DNA of 64,000 bases from Oleiphilus messinensis (GCF_002162375.1 NZ_CP021425.1:4481001-4545000); one strand, 5' to 3'; positions 8,865 through 18,716 are shown, numbered from the stretch's first letter. Translations and numbers: made by a program. The notes: generated by a model not told the origin, from the letters alone.

Positions 8865-9113
8865 TCACTTTTTCGGCAATGGCACACGTAGCATCGGGGT
8901 TCGGTGCATTTTCATCACGCGAAATTCGGGCTGCTGCTCAACAAAACGATAAACTTCCCGTTGCATGCCTAACGCAATATCGACCCGTCCTTTAAGCAAC
9001 ATTGAAAACAATTGATCATAAGTTCGATGATTGCCAATAATCGGTACACCCACGATAAACTCTTTCAGAACCGCATCGACATCGTCGCATGGCGCATTAC
9101 TATTCCTGTTCAA
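8865..9113 (-). pseudogene. Remnant of a periplasmic substrate-binding protein
   Basis: An 82-codon frame with a TTG start and an in-frame stop just upstream, so no N-terminal domain is present. The text (FIVGVPIIGNHRTYDQLFSM, LKGRVDIALGMQREVYRF) looks like the C-terminal lobe of a family-3 type extracellular solute-binding protein (PBP2 superfamily). Upstream sequence to 9240 encodes nothing that restores the missing lobe. I read it as a decayed fragment. The remainder of 8721-9325 holds no other supportable gene. Confidence 0.45.
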
Positions 9114-9325
9114 GAGACCCAGGGCACACTTTTAAAAAACTGCCTTGCCCATTGTGCCAATTCGAAACTCTTGTGCTATGGTTTTATTCATTACAAGTAA
9201 AATCGCAGAAAATCCGTGCAATTTACTGAAAATAAAGCTATGAACTCGACAAGCACCTGCTGCATAAACGCCGAGTGTACACAAACGGGTCAACTACACC
9301 TGCCTTTGTAACGGAGAAAACGTAG

Positions 9326-12055
9326 ATGAATTTCAAATCTAAGGAGCTGATCGCTGTTCCACTCTTCGCCCTGCTTACCGCGTGTGGCGGATCCGGTGGT
9401 TTTTCCACTGATGGGGGAACGACTGACGATACGGATACTGAAACCGACGGAAGTTCAGAAGTAGTTCCGGCTCTCGGACTGCTGGACGGTGGTACTTTCC
9501 AAAGTGGTGCACTATCTTTGGCCAGTGATCGGTTATCTGCAAAAGGGCAAACCACGGTCACGGTGAACATCGTCGATGACTTGGACGACACATTACTGAC
9601 GACCGCAACCGCAGTTTCATTCACATCAAACTGCGTCGAACAAGGCCTCGCCACGATTACCAGTCCCGTCGTATCCAGCACAGGCACAGTACAAACACTC
9701 TACACTGCTGACGGTTGCGAGGGCTCGGATACAATTACCGCGACCCTTGACAATGGCGCAAACGCTCTGGCTAACATCATCGTAGCACCTGCTGAACTCG
9801 GTGAACTTTCCTTCGAATCCGCAACACCGACTTCAATCAGTCTCCGAAATCTCAGTAATGCAGCTCTTTCAAACGTATCTGAAGTCAATTTTCAACTCCT
9901 GGACAAAACACAAAACCCGATCAAAGGGGAACGGATCCTATTCAGTCTGGATTCAGTTCAGGGTGCGACGGATGCCACCCTCACCAACTCTTTCGATACA
10001 ACTGATGCAGATGGTATCGCTCGAGCCTTTATAAGCGGTGGCGCAGAGAAGGGTACAATTCGAGTTCGAGCGACCGTTGAATCCGATACCTCACTCACGA
10101 ATCAGTCAGGGATAATCACGGTTACAACGGGTATTGCGACACAAAGATCACTTTCTCTGGCGCTTGATGTATTTAATCCCTTCTCGTGGGGATTAGTTGG
10201 CGTAACCGTAAATGCAAGCGTCCGCGTATCCGACTTTTATAACAACCCGGTTGCAGATGGAACCAAAGTACTGTTCTCAACCTCTCACGGCCAGATTCAA
10301 CCTGAATGTGAAATCGTCGATGGTGGTTGCGCCGTGGTCTGGACAAGCCAGTCACCCAGACCTACAGCAACCGACTTGGCCATAACCTATGGTGGGGATA
10401 ACCCCATTGAGGGTGACAATCTCACCAATGCGATTGAATCCCTGGGCCTATTCCTGAAAGACGATGATGGGCTTACTGTAAACGACTACATTGGCAAAGT
10501 TGCGATCATGGCCACTCTGAAAGGGGAAGAAACCACCCTGCCGGATGATAACAGTAATGGTTTATTCGACGACGAAGAAGGCTTCCTGCCACTTTCAGAA
10601 GCTTATCTCGATTACTTCCTGAACGGCCAATTTGATACCGGTGACTACTACGTTGACTGGAATGATGATGGGCAATTCACTCAGTCACCATCCACTACAT
10701 TCAGGGGCTCACGCTGTACAGAAGCTGCAAAAGCCGAAGGCCATTGCTCTGCACTGGCGGACATCAATGACACGATTTACCTGGACATGTCCGCTACTGT
10801 GGTTCCGTCTGGCATTCTCTTTTTTGAAGGAGAACCGGTTACCGGCGAAAATATCAACACAATTAACTTGGGAAGCAACAGCGGCGGCGGTGCATTCGTC
10901 ACAATGGTTATTCAAGATTTTAACGGCAACTCACCAGGGAATGGCACTTCAGTGGCAGTATCAGCCACCCCGGTAGACGAAAATACCGAAATTGAAGTGC
11001 TTTCTGATGGATTTACTGTTCCCCCATTGAACCGAGGACCTGTCGTTTCCGGCCTTTCCTTCAGAATCACTGAAACCAATCAAATTGACGATGGAGCGTT
11101 TCTGGGCACTATCGATGTGGACGTAACCAACCCGGACAGCACCATATCCTCTAGTTCGATTTCGTTATTCCTCGGCAATTCAACCACTGGGGATTCTGGT
11201 GATGGAACAGACACTCCTCAAGCCGCATTTAGATTGGAACAAGTCATTGACAACGGCCCATGGACTTTTGGTCAACAAGCAGCAGGCATGGCAGTTGATT
11301 CAAGGGAGCGGGTTTTCCTGGCAAACGGTGAAGTTCTATGGATGATAGATGATAGTAATGTCAGCATCTATCTAGGCACAAATGATGGTGACTTCAACTT
11401 TGTAGATGTAGACTTTGATGAAAACGGCATCATGTACCTTCTGGATGATCAAACATCAGGACAGAGAATCCTCACATCAAGTGCTGCAGGAAACTTCAGC
11501 ATCCACCGGGAATTCGACTCAGTAACCTTTCCAAACTTCATGGGTGTGATCGATTCCAATCAAATTCTGGTCACTGGCCGAGAAGGTTTGAGCATGATCA
11601 CCGAATCAGGGACAAACCTGGTGCACGGAAGCAGCGTGTTTAACGGCTCTACAGATTGTGCTACAGAAGACTTTGCAGTACAAAGTAATGGCAGCTATTC
11701 ATACCAGCCGGGATGCAATGGTAGCGCTGTGGTTATTGGCAACGTGGCAGACCAATTCCCTGCACGATTCGAGCTGTCAAATACGTTTACCAATGCGGAT
11801 TGTACCACCCGAGATCCCTCGGGTGGTTTCTTTTCTGTAGTAGAGTTCAATCAGGATGAGAGTCTCGTCCATATAGATGAAGATGCAACAGAAACAACGG
11901 GGTGGAGTCGACTTTCTTCTTCACCGACTCTCGAAAGCGCTAAAGCTGCATCAGACGAAACATTTTCATTTGACTACTGCGCAATCGCGGCTGCACCGTC
12001 TGGCAAAGTGTTCTATCAAACCTTTAGTCAGCTCTGGGTTTTTTCACCCATCTAA
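9326..12055 (+). CDS. Large Ig-like (Big_1-type) surface lipoprotein
   Basis: A 909-residue lipoprotein with lipobox LTAC (Cys 20) followed by a Gly/Ser/Thr/Asp linker. Residues ~60-370 contain repeated beta-rich units with phrases typical of bacterial Ig-like group-1 (invasin-type) domains, such as KGQTTVTVNIVDD, NPIKGERILFSL and NNPVADGTKVLFSTS. An acidic Asp-rich stretch near 400-450 (DDNSNGLFDDEEG) could bind calcium. The last ~270 residues (GMAVDSRERVFLANGEVLWM, FDENGIMYLLDD) look like a beta-propeller with NHL-like repeats. It is probably an outer-membrane adhesin or structural protein. It has its own start and converges with the next gene. Confidence 0.75.
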   Translation: MNFKSKELIAVPLFALLTACGGSGGFSTDGGTTDDTDTETDGSSEVVPALGLLDGGTFQSGALSLASDRLSAKGQTTVTVNIVDDLDDTLLTTATAVSFTSNCVEQGLATITSPVVSSTGTVQTLYTADGCEGSDTITATLDNGANALANIIVAPAELGELSFESATPTSISLRNLSNAALSNVSEVNFQLLDKTQNPIKGERILFSLDSVQGATDATLTNSFDTTDADGIARAFISGGAEKGTIRVRATVESDTSLTNQSGIITVTTGIATQRSLSLALDVFNPFSWGLVGVTVNASVRVSDFYNNPVADGTKVLFSTSHGQIQPECEIVDGGCAVVWTSQSPRPTATDLAITYGGDNPIEGDNLTNAIESLGLFLKDDDGLTVNDYIGKVAIMATLKGEETTLPDDNSNGLFDDEEGFLPLSEAYLDYFLNGQFDTGDYYVDWNDDGQFTQSPSTTFRGSRCTEAAKAEGHCSALADINDTIYLDMSATVVPSGILFFEGEPVTGENINTINLGSNSGGGAFVTMVIQDFNGNSPGNGTSVAVSATPVDENTEIEVLSDGFTVPPLNRGPVVSGLSFRITETNQIDDGAFLGTIDVDVTNPDSTISSSSISLFLGNSTTGDSGDGTDTPQAAFRLEQVIDNGPWTFGQQAAGMAVDSRERVFLANGEVLWMIDDSNVSIYLGTNDGDFNFVDVDFDENGIMYLLDDQTSGQRILTSSAAGNFSIHREFDSVTFPNFMGVIDSNQILVTGREGLSMITESGTNLVHGSSVFNGSTDCATEDFAVQSNGSYSYQPGCNGSAVVIGNVADQFPARFELSNTFTNADCTTRDPSGGFFSVVEFNQDESLVHIDEDATETTGWSRLSSSPTLESAKAASDETFSFDYCAIAAAPSGKVFYQTFSQLWVFSPI

Positions 12056-12164
12056 TATTTAGATCAGGTTGACGTTCCAGTCACAGGTAAAAGCCGATAT
12101 GGAACGTCTACCACCACTTCTCCCCCCGCCAACATTCCCCCCCTACTCCTGATTCGCATTTCAA

Positions 12165-12929
12165 CTATAACCTGATCAAGAACCGACGCATCATAAGAAA
12201 ACCGCCCCCCAACAGCAAGGTCGTTGCCGGTATCGGTACAGGGTTACTTTCAGCTGGATTAATTTGCCCCGCATCACCGACAAGCGCATCATCAAAAGCA
12301 AAGACATCACCGTTAGACGTGATATCAAACGTGATACTGGTAAAACTATCGCTTAAATCATAGAAACCGAAAAACAGGACCGAACCATCTGTACTGCCCG
12401 CTTCACCTTGCGTATTCGGCACCTCAATGGTTTGTATTCCGCCACCGATAAGCTCTAAAGATACGGTACCCCCAAAGTCGCCAATATCAACTCCCCAGAA
12501 CCCGAAGGCGGATATGGCCTGACTAAAATCAATTCTGAAGTTTTCCACATTAGTCTCCAGAAACTGATTTCCGGAAATCGGGTAACGTCCAGCACGATTG
12601 GTTGTTCCCGGAGGCACATTTACGATACTCATGCTGGATCCAGACAGCGTGGCGTTTATGGCCCCTGACGAGCCAGGAAATTCCAAGGATATGGCACTCG
12701 TAATCCCCGTGCTCAGGCTTTCAAAATCCTCGATCCTAAAACCTGTCAAATTGCTGGTGAACTCAGTAAAGGCCGCATCAGCGTTGGGCGTTGATGCTAA
12801 TCGAACAGAATTTGAATTATTGAGGTCTTCCCCGAAAAACGTCACGGGTGTAGCATGTGCGCCTGTCACCAAAGTGGCCAGAGCGATCGTTGAAAATGCT
12901 TGCTTCATAATTAGTTTCCTTTCCATCAT
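12165..12929 (-). CDS. Exported protein with VPIPAT/PEP-CTERM-like C-terminal sorting signal
   Basis: A 254-residue protein. Two starts are possible: 12929 with CAGGAG upstream, or 12908 (MKQAFSTIALATLVTGAHA), which gives the cleaner signal peptide. The C-terminus has VPIPATTLLLGGGFLMMRRF followed by basic residues. This is the motif, transmembrane helix and basic-tail arrangement of PEP-CTERM/VPLPA-CTERM proteins, which are sorted by an exosortase. The body is Ser/Thr/Gly-rich beta sequence (NNSNSVRLASTPNADAAFTE). No exosortase lies in the window, so processing is inferred. It converges with the Ig-like lipoprotein. Confidence 0.7.
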   Translation of the reverse strand: MMERKLIMKQAFSTIALATLVTGAHATPVTFFGEDLNNSNSVRLASTPNADAAFTEFTSNLTGFRIEDFESLSTGITSAISLEFPGSSGAINATLSGSSMSIVNVPPGTTNRAGRYPISGNQFLETNVENFRIDFSQAISAFGFWGVDIGDFGGTVSLELIGGGIQTIEVPNTQGEAGSTDGSVLFFGFYDLSDSFTSITFDITSNGDVFAFDDALVGDAGQINPAESNPVPIPATTLLLGGGFLMMRRFLIRL

Positions 12930-13210
12930 TCAAAACTCCTGGTATCTCTCGCGGGAATATTGCACGGACAATACGCTTAGGGTAATCGAAACGATGGGCA
13001 AACTTTTCACGATTTACTAACAAGAATGTAACGTTGTGAATTGAAAAGCGCTAGATTGAATAACACCTTGAAGACAAAGTCTCCGACAGGATTGCTATTC
13101 CTCTATCCTTGGAATTTTGTCAGATACCGCTACCGTTTCATTCAATCGGCGGAGGAGGGCCAAAGTAATCCGGTTGATAAGACCATTCGCCGAATAACTT
13201 GCCAGAGTTA

Positions 13211-13441
13211 TCATAACGGTAGATGTTTTATGATTTTACCGAAACCAGCCCGAACCTTGATAAAAAATAACGCTGAGAGGGATGGCTCTTTGGGAATTAC
13301 TCTCGTAATAAAGATTGGGACGTCTAAGTATTCACCGGTTTTGAGGGGGGTCACAGGTTTCTTTGATTCGTTTATTAGTCTGGATTGATCAACGGGTGCT
13401 TTTAGTGCTTTCGTGAGTTCGGCGGACAAAGACTTCGACAT
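13211..13441 (-). CDS. Possible small hypothetical protein
   Basis: A 76-codon frame starting at 13441 (MSKSLSAELTKALK) with GAGGGTTGG about eight bases upstream. No domain is recognised. The sequence is Lys/Ser-rich with a plausible soluble N-terminus. The opposite strand also has a 115-codon frame at 13041-13388 that looks no better. The stretch 12930-13210 shows nothing I can support. Confidence 0.3.
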   Translation of the reverse strand: MSKSLSAELTKALKAPVDQSRLINESKKPVTPLKTGEYLDVPIFITRVIPKEPSLSALFFIKVRAGFGKIIKHLPL

Positions 13442-13532
13442 ATTGCCAACCCTCATTGATGACTGTATATGAGAGTGTAGTTTGAAAACCATCGCTGTCT
13501 AATATTTAACCAACCCAGATACAGGCTTGACG

Positions 13533-14210
13533 TTATGGTGTTGTGCTGGCGATCAGTGTCCTGAAAAACTGAATCGTCTCAGTGACGGGTAATGGCGGGT
13601 TAAGTTGAGCAATGACTTTCGCATCCGGTGAAATCACAGTACTGAATGCACTGTGCTTGACTGAATAATCTCCATGAGTATTGGCTTTACCCAGCTCAAA
13701 AGCACCACCTGTAGCGTTAGCAAAACGCTGTAATTGAACAATATCACCCGTGACGCCCACTACGTTGTCGCCAAAATGTTGCACATAATCAGACAGGCGC
13801 TTGGTATCACGCCCGGGATCAACGGCAACAAATATGATTTGCAGAGGGAATCTACTAAGGGGCTTCCCTTGCGCCAGCCATTCCCGGGAAATCGCACGGA
13901 GATTGCCCAGCACAAAAGGACAGACATCAGGACAGCTTGTATATCCCAAAACCACAATCGACCAGTGACCCATAAAGTCATCCCGTCGAAACGGGCGATC
14001 GTTCGCAGTGCGCAATGAGAATTCAGAGAGTTGATCCGGGTTTTCGACCTTAACCCATTTTTCCACAGCATACCCTGCCCTCCCCCACAAGCACAAAGCA
14101 AAAACCCACGCCAAACACAGGCAAATATTAGCGGCACGGTTCAAGGTAGTTCTCCTGTAGCGCTTGGTTGAGCACACACATCGCTCAATTGACGACGTTC
14201 CATTAACCAC
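13533..14210 (-). CDS. SCO1/SenC family copper chaperone
   Basis: A 225-residue membrane-anchored thioredoxin-fold protein. A hydrophobic segment near residues 28-48 (CLCLAWVFALCLWGRAG) anchors it facing the periplasm. The copper ligands are intact: CPDVC with Cys 93 and Cys 97, and a His in KHSAFST (His 186). SCO1 proteins deliver copper to the Cu(A) centre of cytochrome c oxidase or keep its cysteines reduced. No oxidase gene lies nearby. It ends two bases from the ABC ATPase gene's stop on the same strand, but the gene pair probably has no shared function. Confidence 0.88.
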   Translation of the reverse strand: MVNGTSSIERCVCSTKRYRRTTLNRAANICLCLAWVFALCLWGRAGYAVEKWVKVENPDQLSEFSLRTANDRPFRRDDFMGHWSIVVLGYTSCPDVCPFVLGNLRAISREWLAQGKPLSRFPLQIIFVAVDPGRDTKRLSDYVQHFGDNVVGVTGDIVQLQRFANATGGAFELGKANTHGDYSVKHSAFSTVISPDAKVIAQLNPPLPVTETIQFFRTLIASTTP

Positions 14211-14212
14211 TG

Positions 14213-15073
14213 CTAATCAGTCTGCTCGGAAAAGACTTTCATACTTTCCGCACGAATGGTGTTGAGGCACTCCCGTTTCAAGTGAACAAAAACATCATCT
14301 GTGACCATGTCAGCAGTGCGTGGGCGAGGTAATTCAACGCTCAGGTCCGCGATGACCCGCCCCGGACTGGCGCTCATAATCACCACCCGGTCAGCCAGGA
14401 AGATCGCTTCATCCACATCATGGGTGACAAACATCACCGTCGTTTTGAATTCACTCCAGATTTCCAGCAAGCTGTTTTGCATCATGGTACGTGTCTGCGC
14501 ATCCAGCGCACCAAAAGGCTCATCCATCAATAACACACTGGGGTAGTTCGCCAAGGCACGGGCAATGCCCACTCGTTGTTGCATACCACCGGATAACTCA
14601 CCGGGGTATTTGTTTGCGAATTTGGAGAGCCCAACCAAAGCCAGAAAAGTGTTGGCAGTGGCACTGGCGCTGGCTTTACTCGCATTCGCCATTCGCGGGC
14701 CGAATGCAACATTTTCCCGAATGGTTTTCCAGGGGAATAAAGAATATTGCTGAAACACCATACCTCGATCAGAGCTGGGGCCGGTCACGCTCTGCCCGTC
14801 AACCCGAATGGCACCAGAAGCAGGTTTTACATAGCCTGCTACACAATTAAGCAATGACGACTTGCCGCACCCGGACGGGCCCAGTATGCAAACGAACTCA
14901 CCGGGTTTAATTTCCAGTGAAGTCGCTTCTACAGCCGTAAATTCCTCTTTGCCTTTACCAAAGGAGAGACTCACAGCATCAATACTGACATGGCCTTTAT
15001 TCGTTGTGCCAGCTGATCGAGCAAGATGATCAGATTTAATAATAGAATGAACTGTCGCAGCATTTTGCATCAT
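14213..15073 (-). CDS. NitT/TauT-family ABC transporter ATP-binding protein
   Basis: A 286-residue ATPase. Walker A is GPSGCGKSS, the signature is LSGGMQQRVGIARAL, Walker B is VLLMDEPFGA, and the H-loop is VTHDVDE. The ~20-residue N-terminal extension is atypical. It is the cytoplasmic motor of the locus; the start overlaps the preceding membrane-protein gene by four bases, which indicates translational coupling. With the permease and binding protein upstream it forms a taurine/sulfonate/nitrate-type importer. Its neighbours (AprA-like flavoprotein locus) make an organosulfur substrate likely, but this is inferred. Confidence 0.9.
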   Translation of the reverse strand: MMQNAATVHSIIKSDHLARSAGTTNKGHVSIDAVSLSFGKGKEEFTAVEATSLEIKPGEFVCILGPSGCGKSSLLNCVAGYVKPASGAIRVDGQSVTGPSSDRGMVFQQYSLFPWKTIRENVAFGPRMANASKASASATANTFLALVGLSKFANKYPGELSGGMQQRVGIARALANYPSVLLMDEPFGALDAQTRTMMQNSLLEIWSEFKTTVMFVTHDVDEAIFLADRVVIMSASPGRVIADLSVELPRPRTADMVTDDVFVHLKRECLNTIRAESMKVFSEQTD

Positions 15074-15828
15074 GCTTCTCCTAGTGGTTTGCCATTCGAG
15101 AGGGCCGGAATGGCAGTTGGTCTGTTATCAACCTGAGTCTGGCGAACAACCACTCCAGACAACAACCAGGCGGATAGCGCAAGCAGGATAAAACCTGACC
15201 ACAGCACAACCCCCTCATACGGATCCAGAAATAACGCAGTGGACGCACTTACCAGCCCTAACATTGCCAGCCCCACAACCCAGGAAGGGGTCGCACAACA
15301 GACCACCCAAAACATGGTCATGCTGGCCATACTGACCAACACCGCTCCCAAACCGGTCGCCGCAGACGCAACCCGGAGCGATTTTGTCCCTGGGGATTTT
15401 TGCTCAGGCAGACTACAAACGCTGTTTTGCCGAGCTTGTCGAAGCAAACGCCAATTCAAAACCAGCAACAGTGCCAGCAGCAAAACGGAAAGCACCTTGA
15501 ATGGCAAAATGTTCAAGCTCCATTCCGAAATACCAAAACCGTATTCATAATTCATAAAACCAATTTCCAGCGCCCACTCCTGCTTAATGATCGCATACGC
15601 ATCTGCAGCTGAAGGTGTTGCACGAATGATTTCAGCAACATTGCCAAACCAGTCATAAACCCGGTAATAATTTGGCGGATTGCCGAAGCTGATCATTAAA
15701 CTGAGCAACAGGCTGGCGTAATAAATCAGCGCGAACAAAACAATAAAGACCAACCAGCGTAAAGGGTTGTGCTTCAAGGTAAGAAGTATCTGTTGTATAC
15801 GGGCCATCATCGACTCCGTTTCTGCCAC
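15070..15828 (-). CDS. Polytopic membrane protein, possible transporter accessory subunit
   Basis: A 252-residue protein with about six predicted membrane helices (WLVFIVLFALIYYASLLLSL, LSVLLLALLLVLNW, ATGLGAVLVSMASMTMFWVV, VVLWSGFILLALSAWLL). It has no EAA motif, so it is not a second permease. It lies between and overlaps both the permease (22 bp) and the ATPase (4 bp) genes, so it is translated as part of the same unit. The family is not recognised. A role in transporter assembly or as a channel-like accessory is a guess from position. Confidence 0.7.
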   Translation of the reverse strand: MAETESMMARIQQILLTLKHNPLRWLVFIVLFALIYYASLLLSLMISFGNPPNYYRVYDWFGNVAEIIRATPSAADAYAIIKQEWALEIGFMNYEYGFGISEWSLNILPFKVLSVLLLALLLVLNWRLLRQARQNSVCSLPEQKSPGTKSLRVASAATGLGAVLVSMASMTMFWVVCCATPSWVVGLAMLGLVSASTALFLDPYEGVVLWSGFILLALSAWLLSGVVVRQTQVDNRPTAIPALSNGKPLGEA

Positions 15829-16787
15829 GCCAGCAGAGGTCGGGTAACTAATCGAACGGCGCAGGTTGATGCAGTGCCTAAAACACCAATAACCAGCATA
15901 CCGACTACAATGTCGGGATAATTAATCAAGGAATAGGCATCCCAGGTAAAATAACCAATCCCGTACTGCCCGGAGATAATCTCGCCAGCAAGCAAGGAAA
16001 ACCAGGATACGCCCATACCAATCGCCAAACCGGCAGCAATAGAGGGCAACGCCGACGGTAACACCACATGCCAAAAGATCTGCAAACGAAATGCCCCCAG
16101 GGATTGTGCAGCCCGGACGAGAACCTCCGGCGTTTGTTCAACACCATGTACGGTATTCAAAATGATCGGGAATAACGCACCGAGAAAGGTGATATAGATA
16201 ATCGATGATTCTTCAGTGGGCCACATCAAAATCGCAAGGGGAATCCAGGCAACCGCAGGAATGGGACGAAACACCTCGATGTACGGCATAATGATATTAT
16301 TCATCAACCGGGACCGTCCCATGATCAATCCCAGCACGATACCAAGAACCGTCGCCGCGAAATAGCCTTGCAGTATGCGCCCCATACTCACGCCAATATG
16401 CACATAGAACGCCTCATCCTGCAAATGACCCCAAAAAGTTTCACCCACCTTGACCGGGCCCGGGATATTCTCGAAGTTGATGTACCAATTAACATTGTAC
16501 AGTGTCAGTAAATGCCAAACGAATACGCCGACCGCCAAAGCGGCCAGACGTATCCCCCATACACCGGCATGGGCCAGCATGGCACCCGAAATTATCCGTG
16601 CACCATGACTCCTGGTGGTGCCATGGTTCAATCCTGACTGCACGTCCACTGCGTGCCCTTGACCTTCTGAAGCGGGATCATCACACAAGGCGCTCTCGGT
16701 TTTGCTTGAAACCGGTACCGCGCTCGCATCCGGGGCTTCTAATTGATAGCTGAGAACCACATCAGATGTTTTTCTATTTGGCATCAT
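15807..16787 (-). CDS. NitT/TauT-family ABC transporter permease
   Basis: A 326-residue permease with an unusually long ~90-residue polar N-terminal region before the first helix. Six membrane segments follow. The EAA loop is visible (EQTPEVLVRAAQSLG, then LPSALPSIAAGL), as is the conserved RPIPAVAWIPLAILMW region typical of SsuC/TauC permeases. It overlaps the accessory membrane-protein gene. It imports small oxyanions such as sulfonates or taurine; the substrate of this copy is not shown by the sequence. Confidence 0.88.
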   Translation of the reverse strand: MMPNRKTSDVVLSYQLEAPDASAVPVSSKTESALCDDPASEGQGHAVDVQSGLNHGTTRSHGARIISGAMLAHAGVWGIRLAALAVGVFVWHLLTLYNVNWYINFENIPGPVKVGETFWGHLQDEAFYVHIGVSMGRILQGYFAATVLGIVLGLIMGRSRLMNNIIMPYIEVFRPIPAVAWIPLAILMWPTEESSIIYITFLGALFPIILNTVHGVEQTPEVLVRAAQSLGAFRLQIFWHVVLPSALPSIAAGLAIGMGVSWFSLLAGEIISGQYGIGYFTWDAYSLINYPDIVVGMLVIGVLGTASTCAVRLVTRPLLAWQKRSR

Positions 16788-16827
16788 CGGTCTCCTTGTC
16801 GTTTGCCCGATTTAGTGCAGAACAACA

Positions 16828-18306
16828 TTAACCGGCTTCGGTCAAAGCCTCATCGAAACTCAACACGGTACCACTCACAGCCTGTGCATGGGCATCGGCT
16901 TCAGCTTTGCGCATGAACGTAGCGATCGAACCGTCCTTCCCTTTGACATAAAACGCAACTTTGCCAAAGAGTTTCAGTCCGGTCTCCGCATCGTAAACAT
17001 AGGTCGAATTCAGTTTCGCTCCGGTGGCATTGAACGCAGAAACCGCCTTGAGAAAGTCCATCACTGAGGAATAGGTGGAGATACCGTCGCGAGCATGCCA
17101 GATCTCGTTGGGCAAACCCTTGTTAGCTTTCGCTGGATTGATCAGGGTGCTTTTTTCAGCGCCATAGTCTTTGCCCAGATCAGCGTATGCTGCTTTGACA
17201 AAGTCTTCGGTAATCCAGGCATCAAAGTCGAGTGGCGGGATCGCTTTTTCGCGGGTTAAGACACCATGATCCAGCTTTAGAGCATCAACCCATTTTGGTT
17301 TTATGGTGGGGTCTAGGGTGAGATGGCCGCCTTTGGAAAAATAGATATACAGCACTTCTTTTTCGACCCCGGTCCACTTCTCCATCGCCTCAACTGCGGC
17401 CATCGGGTCGCTGTTAATCCATTCTCCGGCTTCATACACCGCTTTCAAAAATGCGGTGACCACCTCGGGATAAGCCTTGGCAAAATCTTCCCGAACCACA
17501 ACGCCGTGCAGGTACGGCACGCCGGTTTCGGAACCGTCATATACTTTGCGACCGGTACCCCGAAATTCCATAATTTCCGACCAGGGACAAAAATCCGAAT
17601 GGGCATCGATCTTGCCCGCAGCAATGTTGGCAGCACCCACAGCCGGGCTCTGGTTTTTCAATGAATAATCCGATTTCGAGAAACCATTATCCTGCATTGC
17701 TTTGAGTAACATACCCCACGCGGCGCTGCCAACCGGGGTCGAGATCGATTTACCTTTGAGTTGTTGAATGCTGTAAATATCCGAGTCTTTGGGAACGACA
17801 ATCGCGTTACCGGAGCCCTTAAGGTTGTAGCCGGTTCCCGCAACATAGAGCGTTCTCAAGCTTTCCGTTGCCTGAAATTTCGCGCCATTTACGATCAGAG
17901 GATAATCACCCATTACACCAAAATTCAGTTTATTGGCCATCATTTGATTCGTAATTGGCCCACCGGAACTGTAATCACTCCAGGATATATCGTACTCCGC
18001 ATCTTTGTATTTACCGGTTTTTGGTAAATGCTTTTCCAGTAATTTCAGCTCTTTAACGACAATACCTGCAGTATAGGTATCGGTACACATACTTTGATGG
18101 CCGATGCCTATTTTTATGGTTTGCGCCATTGTCGGGGCGGCCCCCACGAGTACTGTCATCAGTGCGGTGACCGAAATCATTAATAACGTCATTCTTAACA
18201 GGGCTGAAGTTTTCAAAAACTGTATCGCTTTCTCATGGGAGGTCGATTTAAAAACAGATGTGGATTTAAAGACAGGTCTATCGGTAGGCGTACTTACTGA
18301 GTGCAT
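16828..18306 (-). CDS. NitT/TauT-family ABC transporter substrate-binding protein
   Basis: A 492-residue periplasmic binding protein, long for the SsuA/TauA/NMT1 family. The first ~60 residues hold a short tandem repeat (FKSTSVFKSTS) and then a signal peptide ending at APTMAQ. The true start could be the Met near residue 39. The mature part opens with TIKIGIGHQSMCTDT. The Ala/Ser-rich fold with YFSKGGHLTLDPTIKPKW and WHARDGISTYSS in the C-lobe fits the family. It is the first gene of the minus-strand transporter operon and faces the GntR regulator. The ligand is probably an organosulfur anion, by context only. Confidence 0.85.
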   Translation of the reverse strand: MHSVSTPTDRPVFKSTSVFKSTSHEKAIQFLKTSALLRMTLLMISVTALMTVLVGAAPTMAQTIKIGIGHQSMCTDTYTAGIVVKELKLLEKHLPKTGKYKDAEYDISWSDYSSGGPITNQMMANKLNFGVMGDYPLIVNGAKFQATESLRTLYVAGTGYNLKGSGNAIVVPKDSDIYSIQQLKGKSISTPVGSAAWGMLLKAMQDNGFSKSDYSLKNQSPAVGAANIAAGKIDAHSDFCPWSEIMEFRGTGRKVYDGSETGVPYLHGVVVREDFAKAYPEVVTAFLKAVYEAGEWINSDPMAAVEAMEKWTGVEKEVLYIYFSKGGHLTLDPTIKPKWVDALKLDHGVLTREKAIPPLDFDAWITEDFVKAAYADLGKDYGAEKSTLINPAKANKGLPNEIWHARDGISTYSSVMDFLKAVSAFNATGAKLNSTYVYDAETGLKLFGKVAFYVKGKDGSIATFMRKAEADAHAQAVSGTVLSFDEALTEAG

Positions 18307-18716
18307 GGCATTCTCCTCTGGCTGAACAGAGATGCATCCTTGAAACTGCGGGATACACCACCATTACGGGCTCATTTCGAACTTGTACTATACTTGTATT
18401 ATCCTAATTCACATTTTGCACTATCCATGCCAGAGCGGTTTTCCAATATTTTTAAACGCATACATTTCAATAGGTTACACACATGATTTCAAAATAATAC
18501 AGAAAACCCCAAAAAATTTACAAGACAACAAAAAGATCCATTGCAACGCACAAGAGCAATAAAATGCCCTGCAAAGACGCATGAAAGAATCAAAATGAAC
18601 AGCAAACTTAATACAAGCTGTTCATTCATTTTCGAACGAACAAAAAAAGTCAAAAATAAAACTTGTTATGACATGTTATAACAAGTAGTCTTAAAACCAA
18701 CGACAGGTATCGGACG
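18307..18716. promoter_or_regulatory. Divergent promoter region with GntR operator palindrome
   Basis: The 410-bp spacer between the importer and the GntR gene. At 18661-18686 there is a near-perfect 26-bp palindrome with one mismatched pair; its left arm begins ACTTGTTATGACATG and its right arm ends TATAACAAGT. It lies ~30 bp before the GntR start. A second ACTTGTACTATACTTGTATT element at 18381-18400 lies ~75 bp before the transporter start. Both resemble HutC/GntR sites, so the regulator probably controls both directions. The rest is AT-rich and holds no supportable gene. Confidence 0.65.

Noticed and set aside
9238-9687. A minus-strand 149-codon frame opposite the Ig-like lipoprotein start
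   Set aside because: It is antisense to a clear lipoprotein gene and its Ser/Val-rich text is a shadow of the beta-rich coding sequence.
13041-13388. A 115-codon plus-strand frame
   Set aside because: No start signal, no domain and a competing frame on the other strand; I keep only the minus-strand candidate at low confidence.
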